From the NCBI GenBank assembly GCA_964236445.1, contig CAXSDR010000002.1, positions 1 through 64,000 on the forward strand: a DNA stretch of 64,000 nt, in the 5' to 3' direction. Source of the DNA: CAXSDR01 sp964236445. Its GTDB lineage: Bacteria > Actinomycetota > Actinomycetes > Motilibacterales > Motilibacteraceae. A program made the position numbers and the translations under genes. Shown here piece by piece: positions 9,215 to 17,248 of this stretch. Positions within the stretch are counted from its first letter, which is position 1. Every line of letters begins with the position of its first letter. Below the pieces are notes generated by a model. The model had not been told where the DNA came from, did no database searches, and was given only the letters and a program-made list of their open reading frames with translations.

Positions 9215-10060
9215 ATGACTGCTGCCCTGCTCTATCCCCGTCTGCCCACAGGCGAGCCCGGCGACCGCCGGGTGACGGTTCCGGACATCGGTGAGGCGAA
9301 GCGCCGCGGCGAGAAGTGGCCGATGCTGACGGCGTACGACGCGTTGACGGCACAGGTCTTCGACGAGGCCGGCATCCCTGTCCTGCTCGTGGGTGACACC
9401 GCGTCCGAAGTCGTCTTCGGTCATTCGAGCACCGTCCCCGTGAGCGTCGAGGATCTGCTCCCCCTCGTCGGCGGTGTCGTACGCGCGACGACCCGCGCGC
9501 TCGTCGTGGCCGACCTCCCCTTCGGCAGTTATCAAGCGTCGCCGGCGCAGGCCTTGACCACTGCGGTGCGCTTTCTGAAGGAAGGGGGCGCGCACGCCGT
9601 GAAGCTCGAGGGTGGTGCGAGAGTCCTGGCTCAGGTAGAGCTGCTCGTCGCCTCGGGCATCCCTGTCATGGCGCACCTCGGCCTGACGCCGCAGTCGGTC
9701 AACATGCTCGGTGGCTATCGCGTGCAGGGCAGAGGCGATGCTGGCGAGGAGCTGCTCCGCGACGCGAAGGCGATGCAGGACGTCGGTGCATTCGCCGTCG
9801 TCCTCGAGGTGGTCCCCGCAGAGCTCGCCGCCCGCGTGACCCACGAGCTGACGATTGCGACCGTCGGCATCGGCGCCGGACCCGCGACGGACGCGCAGGT
9901 GCTGGTCTGGCAGGACATGGCCGGCCTCACACCCGGCCCGTCTCCCCGCTTCGTCCGGCGATACGCCGATCTCCGCTCCGTGCTCACCGAGGCGGCACGC
10001 GCCTACGGCGACGACGTCTCCGGCGGTCACTTCCCGGGAGAAGGTGAGCTCTACCGCTAG
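9215..10060 (+). CDS. panB: 3-methyl-2-oxobutanoate hydroxymethyltransferase
   Basis: PanB transfers a hydroxymethyl group from methylene-tetrahydrofolate to alpha-ketoisovalerate, giving ketopantoate, the first committed step to pantothenate and coenzyme A. The 281-aa protein has the Mg-binding residues in order: Asp61 in LLVGDTAS, Asp99 in VVADLPFGSY and Glu131 in VKLEGG. These match E. coli Asp45, Asp84 and Glu114. The HLGLTPQSVN segment and the IGIGAGPATDAQVLVWQD segment near the C-terminus are also typical. The ATG at 9215 follows a GAGGAG ribosome-binding site. The first ~25 residues are an actinobacterial-style extension. panC and panD are not in this window. Confidence 0.95.
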   Translation: MTAALLYPRLPTGEPGDRRVTVPDIGEAKRRGEKWPMLTAYDALTAQVFDEAGIPVLLVGDTASEVVFGHSSTVPVSVEDLLPLVGGVVRATTRALVVADLPFGSYQASPAQALTTAVRFLKEGGAHAVKLEGGARVLAQVELLVASGIPVMAHLGLTPQSVNMLGGYRVQGRGDAGEELLRDAKAMQDVGAFAVVLEVVPAELAARVTHELTIATVGIGAGPATDAQVLVWQDMAGLTPGPSPRFVRRYADLRSVLTEAARAYGDDVSGGHFPGEGELYR

Positions 10061-10126
10061 TGCTGCACACTTGTCGGGCTCGCACCACGCCTGCCCAAAG
10101 CCAGCACCGACAACGAAAGGCCTCCG

Positions 10127-11632
10127 TTGGCCACAGACGCCGCCGTCCCGCTCGTACTGCCACGTCCGACCAGCCGCCCAGTGGTCGACAAGGGTCTGAG
10201 ACGGGGTGCCATCGGGCCCTTCGCGAGCGCGGTGATCGGGCTGGCGTCCACTGCTCCTGCCTATTCTCTGGCCGCTTCGGTGAGCTCGCTCGCCGACGGC
10301 TCCGGCGTCTATTCGGCGGGGGTCGTGCTGGCTGCGGCCGTGCCCATGGTCCTGGTGGCGCTTGCGTTCCGCGAGCTCAACGCGCGCGAGCCCGACGCCG
10401 GCGCGACCTTCTCGTGGGTGACGCGAGCGTTCGGTGCACGGGCAGGTTGGCTCGGCGGATGGATCGTCGTCGCCACCTGTCTGCTCGTCATGGGCGCACT
10501 GGCAAATGTCGCTGCGCAGTACGCGCTGCTGCTCGTCGGTGCCGACGGCCTCGCGGGCAACCGGCTGGTGACGGCTGTCGGCGGGTCGCTCTTCATCCTC
10601 GTGCTGACGTGGCTGTGCAGTCTCGGTGTGACGCTGACAGCGCGTACGCAGACGGTGCTTCTCGTAGGCGAGGTCACCGTTATCGCGGTGTTCTCCGTCG
10701 TCTCCCTCACCAAAGTTCTGACAGGAGACGCCCCGTCGGGCGCCGCCCCGCAGCTCACCTGGCTCAACCCTCTGGGCGCCGGTTGGGGGCCGATGACGAC
10801 GGGCCTGCTGCTCGCCGTGTTCCTCTATTGGGGGTGGGACACCAGCTTCTCGGTCAACGAGGAGACCGAGCAGCCGACGCGCTACCCCGGTCTTGCTGCG
10901 CTGATCGCCGTGGGTGTGCTGGCCATCAGCCTCGTCCTCGTCACCGTGGCCGTCATCGCCTGGGCGGGACCGGCGAACGTCGGTTCCAAGGGCGGTGACG
11001 ACGTCTTCGCCGCGTTCGGACAAGAGGTGCTCGGGGGCGTTGGCGGCAAGGCGTTGGTCGTCGCCGTCATGTTCAGCGCAATCGCCTGCACGCAGACGAC
11101 GATCCTGCCGACCGCACGCACGCTGCTCTCGATGGGCACGTTCGGAGCGCTGCCTCCACACTTCGCGCGCGTCTCCGACGAGACGCAGTCACCGATCTTT
11201 GCCACCTGGACAGTCGGAGTCGCCTCCGTCGTGATCTTCTTGGCCTTCATCGCCGTCAGCCAGGACGCGCTCGATGACTCTGTCGCCGCCACGGCGCTCG
11301 GCATCTGCGCCTACTACGGCGGGACGGCGGTCGCCGTCCCGTGGTATTTCCGTGGAGAACTCACCGGTCCGCGCAACATGCTCATGCGCGTCGTCCTGCC
11401 GCTGCTCGGGGCCGCGAGCATGTTCGCGCTGATGATCGGCTCAGCGGTGTCCCTCGCCGATCCCCGCGAGGCGTCCACGACGATCGGGGGCGTCGGCACG
11501 CCGCTCGTCGTCGCGCTCGGCGTCCTGGCCCTCGGCGGCGTCCTGCTCGTGTGTGTTCAGCGCAGCTGCGGTCCGTTCTTCCTCACCGACCGCATGTGCG
11601 CAGCGACGAGCGAGTTCGATATCGCGGATTGA
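10127..11632 (+). CDS. APC superfamily amino-acid permease
   Basis: This 501-aa integral membrane protein has about 12 hydrophobic segments. The N-terminal IGLASTAPAYSLAASVSSLA and the FRELNAREPDAGATFSWVTRAFG loop are characteristic of amino acid-polyamine-organocation permeases. The start is a TTG at 10127, supported by a GAAAGG ribosome-binding site and by the hydrophilic N-terminus it gives; no ATG or GTG fits as well. It begins 66 bases after panB on the same strand and may be cotranscribed with it. The substrate cannot be read from the sequence; amino acids or polyamines are the family range. Confidence 0.85.
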   Translation: MATDAAVPLVLPRPTSRPVVDKGLRRGAIGPFASAVIGLASTAPAYSLAASVSSLADGSGVYSAGVVLAAAVPMVLVALAFRELNAREPDAGATFSWVTRAFGARAGWLGGWIVVATCLLVMGALANVAAQYALLLVGADGLAGNRLVTAVGGSLFILVLTWLCSLGVTLTARTQTVLLVGEVTVIAVFSVVSLTKVLTGDAPSGAAPQLTWLNPLGAGWGPMTTGLLLAVFLYWGWDTSFSVNEETEQPTRYPGLAALIAVGVLAISLVLVTVAVIAWAGPANVGSKGGDDVFAAFGQEVLGGVGGKALVVAVMFSAIACTQTTILPTARTLLSMGTFGALPPHFARVSDETQSPIFATWTVGVASVVIFLAFIAVSQDALDDSVAATALGICAYYGGTAVAVPWYFRGELTGPRNMLMRVVLPLLGAASMFALMIGSAVSLADPREASTTIGGVGTPLVVALGVLALGGVLLVCVQRSCGPFFLTDRMCAATSEFDIAD

Positions 11633-11769
11633 GCGATGAGATCCACCGCATCGCCAGCCGGCCCCCCACGCACCCGGTGCCACCGAGGATTCCGACGACG
11701 GGCGACGCCGGCGTCACGTCGGCTGACATGTGCCGAATCGTCGCACGGGCAGCATCGCGGACGGGCAGG

Positions 11770-12411
11770 ATGCTGGACATGGACGCAGCGACCACAGCAC
11801 TGGTGCGCGAGCTGCTCGCGGCAACCGACCTCGGTGTCCGCACGCGCGCATTCGGAAAGGTTCTGAGACGAAGTGCGTCGAAGTCCGCGCAGTCGTCGAT
11901 GACGGCATCCGGGCTGCTGCTTGTCGGCACGCCCACGGCCGAACCGTGGCATCTGGCCGCACACCTCGATGACGAGGCCCGGCTCTGCGGTGCTCCAGAG
12001 CTGTCACCGACCCTCGTGCGGTGGGCGCCGCCCCTCTACGCCCCGCCCCATCTCGCGGTCGACATGCGACGCCTCGAGCAGATTGGTCGACGCGAGACGG
12101 TGTTCGTCGTCGCTCCCGATCAGCCCCCCGAAGGTCTCCTGGAACGGGTGGCCGACGCACGGCGACACGGCGCCACGGTTCTCGCTCTGGACTGCGGCGA
12201 TGACGAGCTCAGCGCTGTCGCTCACGATTCGTTGATCGTGACCGACAGTGAGCTGTCGCTCGGCTCTGTCGGGCCGGGCGCGATGGCGGGCATCGAGATC
12301 GCGCAGCACCTCGTCAGCTCGGCTGCCTCGGAGACCTCGGCACGAAGTCGAACCCGAGAACGCATCGCTCACGCGCTCGAAATCATGGTCGGGGCCACGC
12401 CGAGAGACTGA
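11770..12411 (+). CDS. conserved hypothetical protein
   Basis: I do not recognise this 213-aa protein. It is soluble, with a mixed alpha/beta composition and a hydrophobic strand-like segment (ETVFVVAPDQPPEGLLERV) followed by DARRHGATVLALDCGDDELSAVAHDSLIV. That resembles a nucleotide- or sugar-binding Rossmann-like half with alternating strands and helices. The C-terminus is Arg/Thr-rich (SARSRTRERIAHALEIM). The start is uncertain: ATG at 11770 (MLDMDAATT) or 11779 are both reasonable, and the longer upstream frame overlaps the permease. It lies 235 bases upstream of the histone-like DUF1508 gene on the same strand. Confidence 0.6.
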   Translation: MLDMDAATTALVRELLAATDLGVRTRAFGKVLRRSASKSAQSSMTASGLLLVGTPTAEPWHLAAHLDDEARLCGAPELSPTLVRWAPPLYAPPHLAVDMRRLEQIGRRETVFVVAPDQPPEGLLERVADARRHGATVLALDCGDDELSAVAHDSLIVTDSELSLGSVGPGAMAGIEIAQHLVSSAASETSARSRTRERIAHALEIMVGATPRD

Positions 12412-12646
12412 TAGCGGTCGGCTCACCCAAGCCCGAACTTCGATTCGCATAACGACCATGTTTGCCTTATTTGACAGGGGTATTCGCAGCTGCCTCCTAC
12501 GTGCAACCTGCCAAGCCGACGACGGACCGCCTGCACGACGCGTTCATCGGTTTTGCGTAGAGCGCGCATAAGTGGGATCTTTACGGCAATATTCACATCG
12601 GTTGTAGCAAGCAGAAACCGTGTGCACCCACCTCAAGGAGCCCTCC
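12412..12646. promoter_or_regulatory. AT-richer leader region before the DUF1508 gene
   Basis: This 235-base gap is visibly richer in A/T than its surroundings (for example TTTGCCTTATTTGACAGGGG near 12460 and ATCTTTACGGCAATATTC near 12577). It probably contains the promoter of the next gene. I cannot assign -35/-10 elements with confidence. Confidence 0.35.
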
Positions 12647-13195
12647 GTGCCCGCAACGTTCGTCCTGAAGAAGGACCGCAACGGCAAGTTCAAGTTCGAC
12701 GTCGTCTATCGCAACAAGGTGATCGCCAGCTCGGCGACGACGCACGGCACCAAGGCCGGCGCCAACACTGCGATTCGCGCCATCGCCGCCGACGCCACCG
12801 TCGACGACCAGACGCTCGTGCGCGGGGTCGCCAAGACTGCTGCGGCGAAGCGCGCGACAGCGAAGAAGACTGCGGCGAAGTCCACTGCAGCGAAGTCGAC
12901 TGCAGGCAAGCGCACCGCGGCCAAGTCTGCATCGACAACGCCGACGAAGCGGACGACGAAGCGAGCTGCCACCACCAAGGCGACCGTCGCCAAGAAGACC
13001 GCGCGCAAGACGAGCACCCGCAAGTCGGCTGCGGCTGCATCCAGCTCGTCCGTGCCGACGGCGCCCGCGAAGCGCGCAGCGACCAAGCGCAGCACGGGAG
13101 CGGCGAAGAAGACCGCGACCAAGCGCGCGAGCAAGCGCGCCTCGGCCGCGGCGCCCGTCGTGACCGCGACCGAAGCGTCGCCGGCGACGGTCTGA
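12647..13195 (+). CDS. DUF1508 (YegP-like) domain with histone H1-like Lys/Ala tail
   Basis: The 182-aa protein has two parts. Residues 1-50 (FVLKKDRNGKFKFDVVYRNK, then VIASSATTHGTKAGANTAI) match the DUF1508/YegP fold, a small beta-sheet domain of unknown function. Residues ~60-182 are a low-complexity tail almost entirely of Lys, Ala, Thr, Arg and Ser, with repeated KRTTKR, KKTA and AAKS motifs. The tail resembles the C-terminal tail of mycobacterial HupB and eukaryotic H1, so DNA binding and nucleoid organisation are inferred. GTG at 12647 is preceded by AAGGAG with a 6-base gap and gives MPATFVLKK; an ATG-like start at 12620 lacks such a site. A strong hairpin follows the stop by 28 bases. 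A very basic tail could also bind RNA. Confidence 0.8.
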   Translation: MPATFVLKKDRNGKFKFDVVYRNKVIASSATTHGTKAGANTAIRAIAADATVDDQTLVRGVAKTAAAKRATAKKTAAKSTAAKSTAGKRTAAKSASTTPTKRTTKRAATTKATVAKKTARKTSTRKSAAAASSSSVPTAPAKRAATKRSTGAAKKTATKRASKRASAAAPVVTATEASPATV

Positions 13196-13217
13196 CGGTC
13201 GGCGCAGCTGAGCTCTT

Positions 13218-13490
13218 TCAGTCGGGGCGGTGCGACAGTGTCGCACCGCCCCGCTCTGCGCGAATGCCCTGAACGTCTGGGGCGCTCCCGCAATCCTCGG
13301 CGGGCGTCACTGCCGAGACATCGCGATCATGCACGCGCAGAGCACACACCCACCGCGGGACGCCGACCACGCACATGACACGGGCGAAGACGTGCCAGCT
13401 GCTCCGAAGGTCGTGCCGGTCCGCCTCGACATCTTCCACGAGCCAGCGGCTGCCCGGAACGCAGCGATAAGTGACACGAAATGTCGGCAT
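13218..13490 (-). CDS. small hypothetical protein
   Basis: This 90-aa frame starts at ATG 13490 behind a GGGGAG ribosome-binding site 7 bases upstream. The first ~60 residues look like a compact, ordered domain (MPTFRVTYRCVPGSRWLVED, then DLRSSWHVFARVMCVVG and RWVCALRVHDRDV), with alternating hydrophobic residues and four Trp. The last 25 residues run across the hairpin at 13224 and look non-conserved. I cannot name a function. Coding is inferred from the start context and the amino-acid pattern. Confidence 0.5.
   Translation of the reverse strand: MPTFRVTYRCVPGSRWLVEDVEADRHDLRSSWHVFARVMCVVGVPRWVCALRVHDRDVSAVTPAEDCGSAPDVQGIRAERGGATLSHRPD
13224..13252 (+). terminator. perfect 13-bp hairpin
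   Basis: GGGGCGGTGCGAC and its exact reverse complement flank a 3-base loop (AGT). There is no clear T-tract after it, as is common in actinobacteria. It lies 28 bases past the DUF1508 stop and also overlaps the last codons of the small minus-strand gene, so it may end transcription from both sides. Confidence 0.75.
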
Positions 13491-13582
13491 GGTCGGCTCC
13501 CCGCAACGGCGCAGCTCGACCCTCGCCGCCAGTGTCGCACCCGAGGTGACTCGCGGGTAGCCGCTCGTCGTCGGTGACCTTC

Positions 13583-13777
13583 TCAGTCGTCCTCCCGTGC
13601 ATCCTCCTCGTCCCAGGCGCTGGTGCGGGCGGCTGCACTCTGCAGTGCCCGCTCGGCTTCTTCACGGGTGGCGTAGGGACCCATGAGCTGGGTTCCCGGA
13701 CTCTGGGGACCGTGTTCGACGACTCCGTCGCTGACGCGGTACCAGTAGCTGTTCTCGGGGTCTGTGCGCTCTGTCAT
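13583..13777 (-). CDS. small SPOR-like hypothetical protein
   Basis: This 64-aa acidic protein reads MTERTDPENSYWYRVSDGVV at its start and has GPYATREEAERAL near the middle. The pattern of aromatic strand, gap, then GPYxTxEEAExAL helix resembles a minimal SPOR-type fold, but it is soluble with no membrane anchor. ATG at 13777 is chosen over the upstream 13810 ATG because that would overlap the divergent map leader. The function is unknown. It lies divergent from map with a 35-base gap. Confidence 0.65.
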   Translation of the reverse strand: MTERTDPENSYWYRVSDGVVEHGPQSPGTQLMGPYATREEAERALQSAAARTSAWDEEDAREDD

Positions 13778-13812
13778 CCCCTGAGGATGTCCCACGCCTA
13801 GGATCGACAACC

Positions 13813-14658
13813 GTGAGCGTCTCTCCCGGAACCCTGTCGCCCGTCCGCGCCGTGCCGGGTCATATCCCGCGACCTGAGTACGTCGGGCGTCCCCTGCCGG
13901 CTCGCTACACCGGCCCCGAGGTCAAGGACGCCGACACCATCGCCCGCATGCGGGTGGCCGGCCGGCTCGCGGCCCAGGCTCTCGAAGAGGTCGGCCGGCA
14001 CATCGCGCCCGGCATCACCACCGACCAGCTCGACCAGATCGGCCACGATTTCCTCGTCGAGCGCGACGCTTATCCGTCCACCCTCGGATATCGCAACTTC
14101 CCCAAGTCCCTCTGCGCGTCGCTCAACGAGGTGATCTGCCACGGCATCCCCGACTCGACCGTCGTTGCCGACGGCGACATCGTCAACATCGACATCACCG
14201 CGTTCATCGGTGGCGTGCACGGCGACAACAATGCGACGTTCCTCTGCGGCGAGGTCGACGAGGAGTCCCGGCTGCTCGTCGAGCGCACCCGCACAGCACT
14301 CGACCGCGCGATCAAAGCGGTAGCACCGGGCCGCCAGATCAACGTCATCGGCCGTGTCATCGAGTCCTACGCACGACGTTTCGGCTATGGCACGGTTCGA
14401 GACTTCACCGGGCACGGCATCGGGACGGCGTTCCACTCGGGCCTGGTCATCCCCCACTACGACGACCCGAGGGCCACAACGGTCATCGAGCCCGGCATGA
14501 CGTTCACCATCGAGCCCATGATCACGCTGGGCACCGTGTCCTGGGACATGTGGGACGACGGGTGGACGGTGCTCACGAAGGACCGGCGGCGTACGGCGCA
14601 GTTCGAGCACACCCTGCTCGTCACCGACTCGGGCGCGGAGATCCTGACGCTGCCGTGA
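13813..14658 (+). CDS. map: type I methionine aminopeptidase
   Basis: MetAP removes the initiator methionine from nascent proteins in the cytoplasm. The 281-aa protein has all five di-metal ligands in their expected motifs: Asp in IVNIDITAF, Asp in GDNNATF, His in DFTGHGIGTAFH, Glu in FTIEPM and Glu in QFEHTLLV. The N-terminus is about 40 residues longer than E. coli MAP and contains the PxYVGRP-type linker (RPEYVGRPLPARYTG) typical of actinobacterial MapB-like enzymes. The start is GTG at 13813. Its 3' end overlaps the corrected end of the convergent MFS gene by 38 bases. Confidence 0.95.
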   Translation: MSVSPGTLSPVRAVPGHIPRPEYVGRPLPARYTGPEVKDADTIARMRVAGRLAAQALEEVGRHIAPGITTDQLDQIGHDFLVERDAYPSTLGYRNFPKSLCASLNEVICHGIPDSTVVADGDIVNIDITAFIGGVHGDNNATFLCGEVDEESRLLVERTRTALDRAIKAVAPGRQINVIGRVIESYARRFGYGTVRDFTGHGIGTAFHSGLVIPHYDDPRATTVIEPGMTFTIEPMITLGTVSWDMWDDGWTVLTKDRRRTAQFEHTLLVTDSGAEILTLP

Positions 14659-15725
14659 TCCCGAGCGGCAGGCCGATGGCGAGCAGCAGAGCGACGGTCG
14701 CCGACACCAGCAGGGGAACCCGGCCGTCGCCGCCCCAGGCGAGGCCGGCCCAGATCCCCGCGACGAAGCACAGCCGTACCACCGAGGCCCTGGAAGAGGC
14801 CCTGTGCTCGAGCCTGCGCGCCGTCCTCGACCAGGGTCGACACCCACGCCTTGCCGACGGCGAAGCAGCACAGGCCCAGCGCATAGACGCGCGGCTTCGG
14901 CCAACGATCGGCCAGCGCGCCCGCGGGATAGCTCAGGGCGGCATAGCTGACGTTGTAGGCGACGTAGGCGCCGACCACCGCGGCGACTCCGAGACCGAGC
15001 TCGTGCAGCCGCAGCAGCAGCAACGCATCGGGGAAGTTCACCAGCGAGAAAAGGGTGAGAACGGCAACCGCGCGTCGGAACCCCGGTCCCGGAGACGCGG
15101 GCGACGCCGCGGCCGAGTACGGGGGCCTCGCGCGCCCGCCTCGCGCGCCACCGTCGCGAACCGCCGCGACGAGGAGCACGCTGAGCACCGCAGGGACGAT
15201 CGCGATGATCAGCAGCGGTCGGATGCGGTGCCCGAGCAGCTCATATCCCGCGAGCCCGATCAACGGTCCGACGACGGCACCGAGGGTGTCGGCCGCGCGG
15301 TGGAACCCGAACACCCGACCCCGCTGCCCCACAGGGACGCCCAGCATGAGCAAGGCGTCGCGCGGCGCCCCCCGGAGGCCCTTGCCGACACGGTCGACGC
15401 CGCGCCCGGCCAGCACAACGGGCCACGACGAGGCGAGCGCGATCAGCACCTTGCCGGCGGCCGCAAGTCCATAGCCGGCAGCCACCAGCGGACGCCGCGC
15501 CCACCGATCGGCGTAGCGTCCGGAGACGATCTTCGTCGCGGCCGCCAGCCCTTCGGCGACCCCCTCGACCATCCCGACCACCACCACGGGCGCGCCCAGG
15601 GTGACCGTCAGGAAGATCGGCAGGATCGGGTAGAGCAGCTCGCTCGCTGCGTCCTGCAGGAAGCTGACGCCGGACAGGACACGGACGTTGCGGGTCAGCA
15701 GCAACGGCGCGCGTGGCTCCGGCAC
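14621..15725 (-). pseudogene. MFS transporter, frameshifted
   Basis: From GTG 15725 the frame encodes a normal MFS permease start (GVSFLQDAASELLYPILPIF, GRYADRWARRPLVAAGYGL motif A). It keeps good TM segments to about residue 320 (ARAQGLFQGLGGTAVL), then turns hydrophilic. The expected continuation is in another frame: VAGIWAGLAWGGDGRVPLLV, then a last TM helix and a stop at 14621. One extra base near 14761-14770 accounts for the switch. The segment ALGLCCFAVG is joined directly to KAWVSTLVEDG; from my memory of related proteins about 30 residues (one TM hairpin) are missing there without a frame change. This is either a decaying gene or consensus errors. Confidence 0.7.
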
Positions 15726-15742
15726 GGCGTACGCCGCTCGGC

Positions 15743-16607
15743 TCAGGCGCCGCCGGCCGTGACGATGGCGTCGGTCAGGAAGCCTGCGAGCAGGCCGATG
15801 AGCAGTCCCTGGGCGACGAGGTCGCTGCGCTTGGCCCGCATGGCGATCGCGAGCAGCGCCATGACGACGTAGAGAATCGAGCCGGCCGCCAACGTCAGGA
15901 AGAGCACGGCCAGCGGCTCGCTCGTCACGGAGTGGCCAACCCAGGTGCCGATGAACGTCGGGGCCCCGGCAATCGCACCGAGCCCCAGCAGAAATCCCCA
16001 GCTCGGGCGTACGTGGGAGCCGTCGTCGCCCTGCTGCGCAGCGAGCGGCGCGACGATCCCGAAGCCTTCAGTGGCGTTGTGCAGGCCGAACCCGATGACC
16101 AGCAAGGCCAGGCGCTGCGCGGAGGACCACGACGCCAGCCCTCGCGCGACCGGGTCGCCGTGGTGAGCGGGCCCGGTGCCGGTCGACGGGGTCGACGGCG
16201 ACCCGCCGACGGTGACCATGCTGGCGGCGTTCGCCGAAACACTGCTGCTCAGGACGGCGTGGTATGCCGTGGTCTCGTGTGCCGTGGCGTTGTAGCGCGC
16301 CATCCACCGCTCGTAGGCCACCAGCGAGAGGAGACCCACGGCCAGCCCGACGGCGAACAGCAGGCCATAGCCCACCGCCGTGCCGAGACCGCCGTTGCCC
16401 GCGTGCACGTCGCCCAGTGCGGCATCGATCGGCTCCCAGGCTGCAGACAGCACGTCCCAGACGAGGAACAGCAGGATGCCGACCGCCACCGCGTTCAACC
16501 ACACGCGCAGCGACGGAAGCCGGGCGACGGAGCCGACCGATCGGCAGACCCAGCACGATCGTCCCACCAGCGATGAGACCGAGGAGCAGCGTCTTGGTCA
16601 AGGTCAT
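15743..16607 (-). pseudogene. ZIP-family metal transporter, frameshifted near the N-terminus
   Basis: The C-terminal ~245 residues are a ZIP permease with about seven TM segments and the metal-pathway motif FGLHNATEGFG (HNxxEG type) plus GAPTFIGTWVGH. The true N-terminus lies in another frame: ATG 16607 gives MTLTKTLLLGLIAGGTIVLG, a clear first TM helix. The frames join if one base is removed near 16508-16520, in the arginine-rich loop before WLNAVAVGILLFLVWDVL. ZIP proteins import Zn, Fe or Mn into the cytoplasm. The long loop between TM3 and TM4 has a His/Pro/Thr-rich stretch (TGTGPAHHGDP). A DtxR-like operator lies 25 bases upstream, so iron or manganese control is inferred. Confidence 0.78.
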
Positions 16608-16632
16608 GAAGTGCCTTTGCGGTCGCAACGGG

Positions 16633-16651
16633 AAAGGTAAGCCAACCCTAA
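16633..16651 (-). promoter_or_regulatory. DtxR/IdeR-like iron box
   Basis: AAAGGTAAGCCAACCCTAA matches 14 of 19 positions of the DtxR consensus TTAGGTTAGCCTAACCTAA, including the AGG, AGCC and CCTAA blocks. It ends 25 bases from the start codon of the ZIP gene, the right place to block transcription when iron is plentiful. The match is seen; the regulator is inferred. Confidence 0.55.
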
Positions 16652-16756
16652 GCGGCCATCGCGGGCGTGTCATCTGCCGGGCCGGCCCACGCCGGTCAGG
16701 AAGGCGAGCGCCACAGCGGCCGCGGGGGGGTGACCGACGGACTGGCGACCGCCTGG

Positions 16757-17136
16757 CGACGAACGAGTCGACCTGTAAGCCGGATCCTGTCCGATCGCTT
16801 GCGCGACCGGGGCGGCCATCCCTCTAGGGCCGGCGTTGCCGACGGCCTCAAGCGGCCTACCCGGGAGCTCGGGCGGGCAGCCCTCGAACGCTCCCTGTCT
16901 GACCTTGCTCCAGGTGGGGTTTGCCTAGCCGCCCGGGTCACCCCGGGCGCTGGTGGTCTCTTACACCACCGTTTCACCCTTACCGACGCTCGCCCGCCGG
17001 CGGTCTGTTTTCTGTGGCACTTTCCCGCGGGTCACCCCGGGTGGCTGTTAGCCACCACCCTGCCCTGCGGAGTCCGGACTTTCCTCGGCGCGACCCGAAG
17101 GTCGCGACGCGGCCGCCCGGTCGACTCGTCCGCCGT
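16757..17136 (-). ncRNA. rnpB: RNase P RNA, class A (actinobacterial)
   Basis: This is the catalytic RNA that matures tRNA 5' ends. On the minus strand the 5' part has the invariant P4-forming GAGGAAAGTCCGGACTCC (near 17095-17078). The ends pair through GACGAGTCGACC and GGTCGACTCG (P1/P2 region). Other conserved stretches are CAGAAAACAGACCGCC, GGTAAGGGTGAAACGGTGG and, near the 3' end, GGATCCGGCTTACAGG. The length of about 380 nt is normal; the ends are uncertain by a few bases. No protein frame within it is credible. Confidence 0.95.
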
Positions 17137-17248
17137 GTGCGCCACCCTAGTGCCTGCCGGCGTCGCCCCATGCGGGACGCCAAACGCATCGCCGGCAACG
17201 ACGTGTGGGGCAGCCTTCTCAGGGTGAGTTCCGAGAGCTGCTCGCCGT

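Noticed and set aside
9161..11161. 666-codon minus-strand frame across panB and the permease
   Set aside because: It is His/Arg/Gly-rich with no domain, and it spans two real genes on the other strand.
16757..17136. several protein frames across the rnpB region
   Set aside because: The RNase P RNA core is unmistakable on the minus strand.
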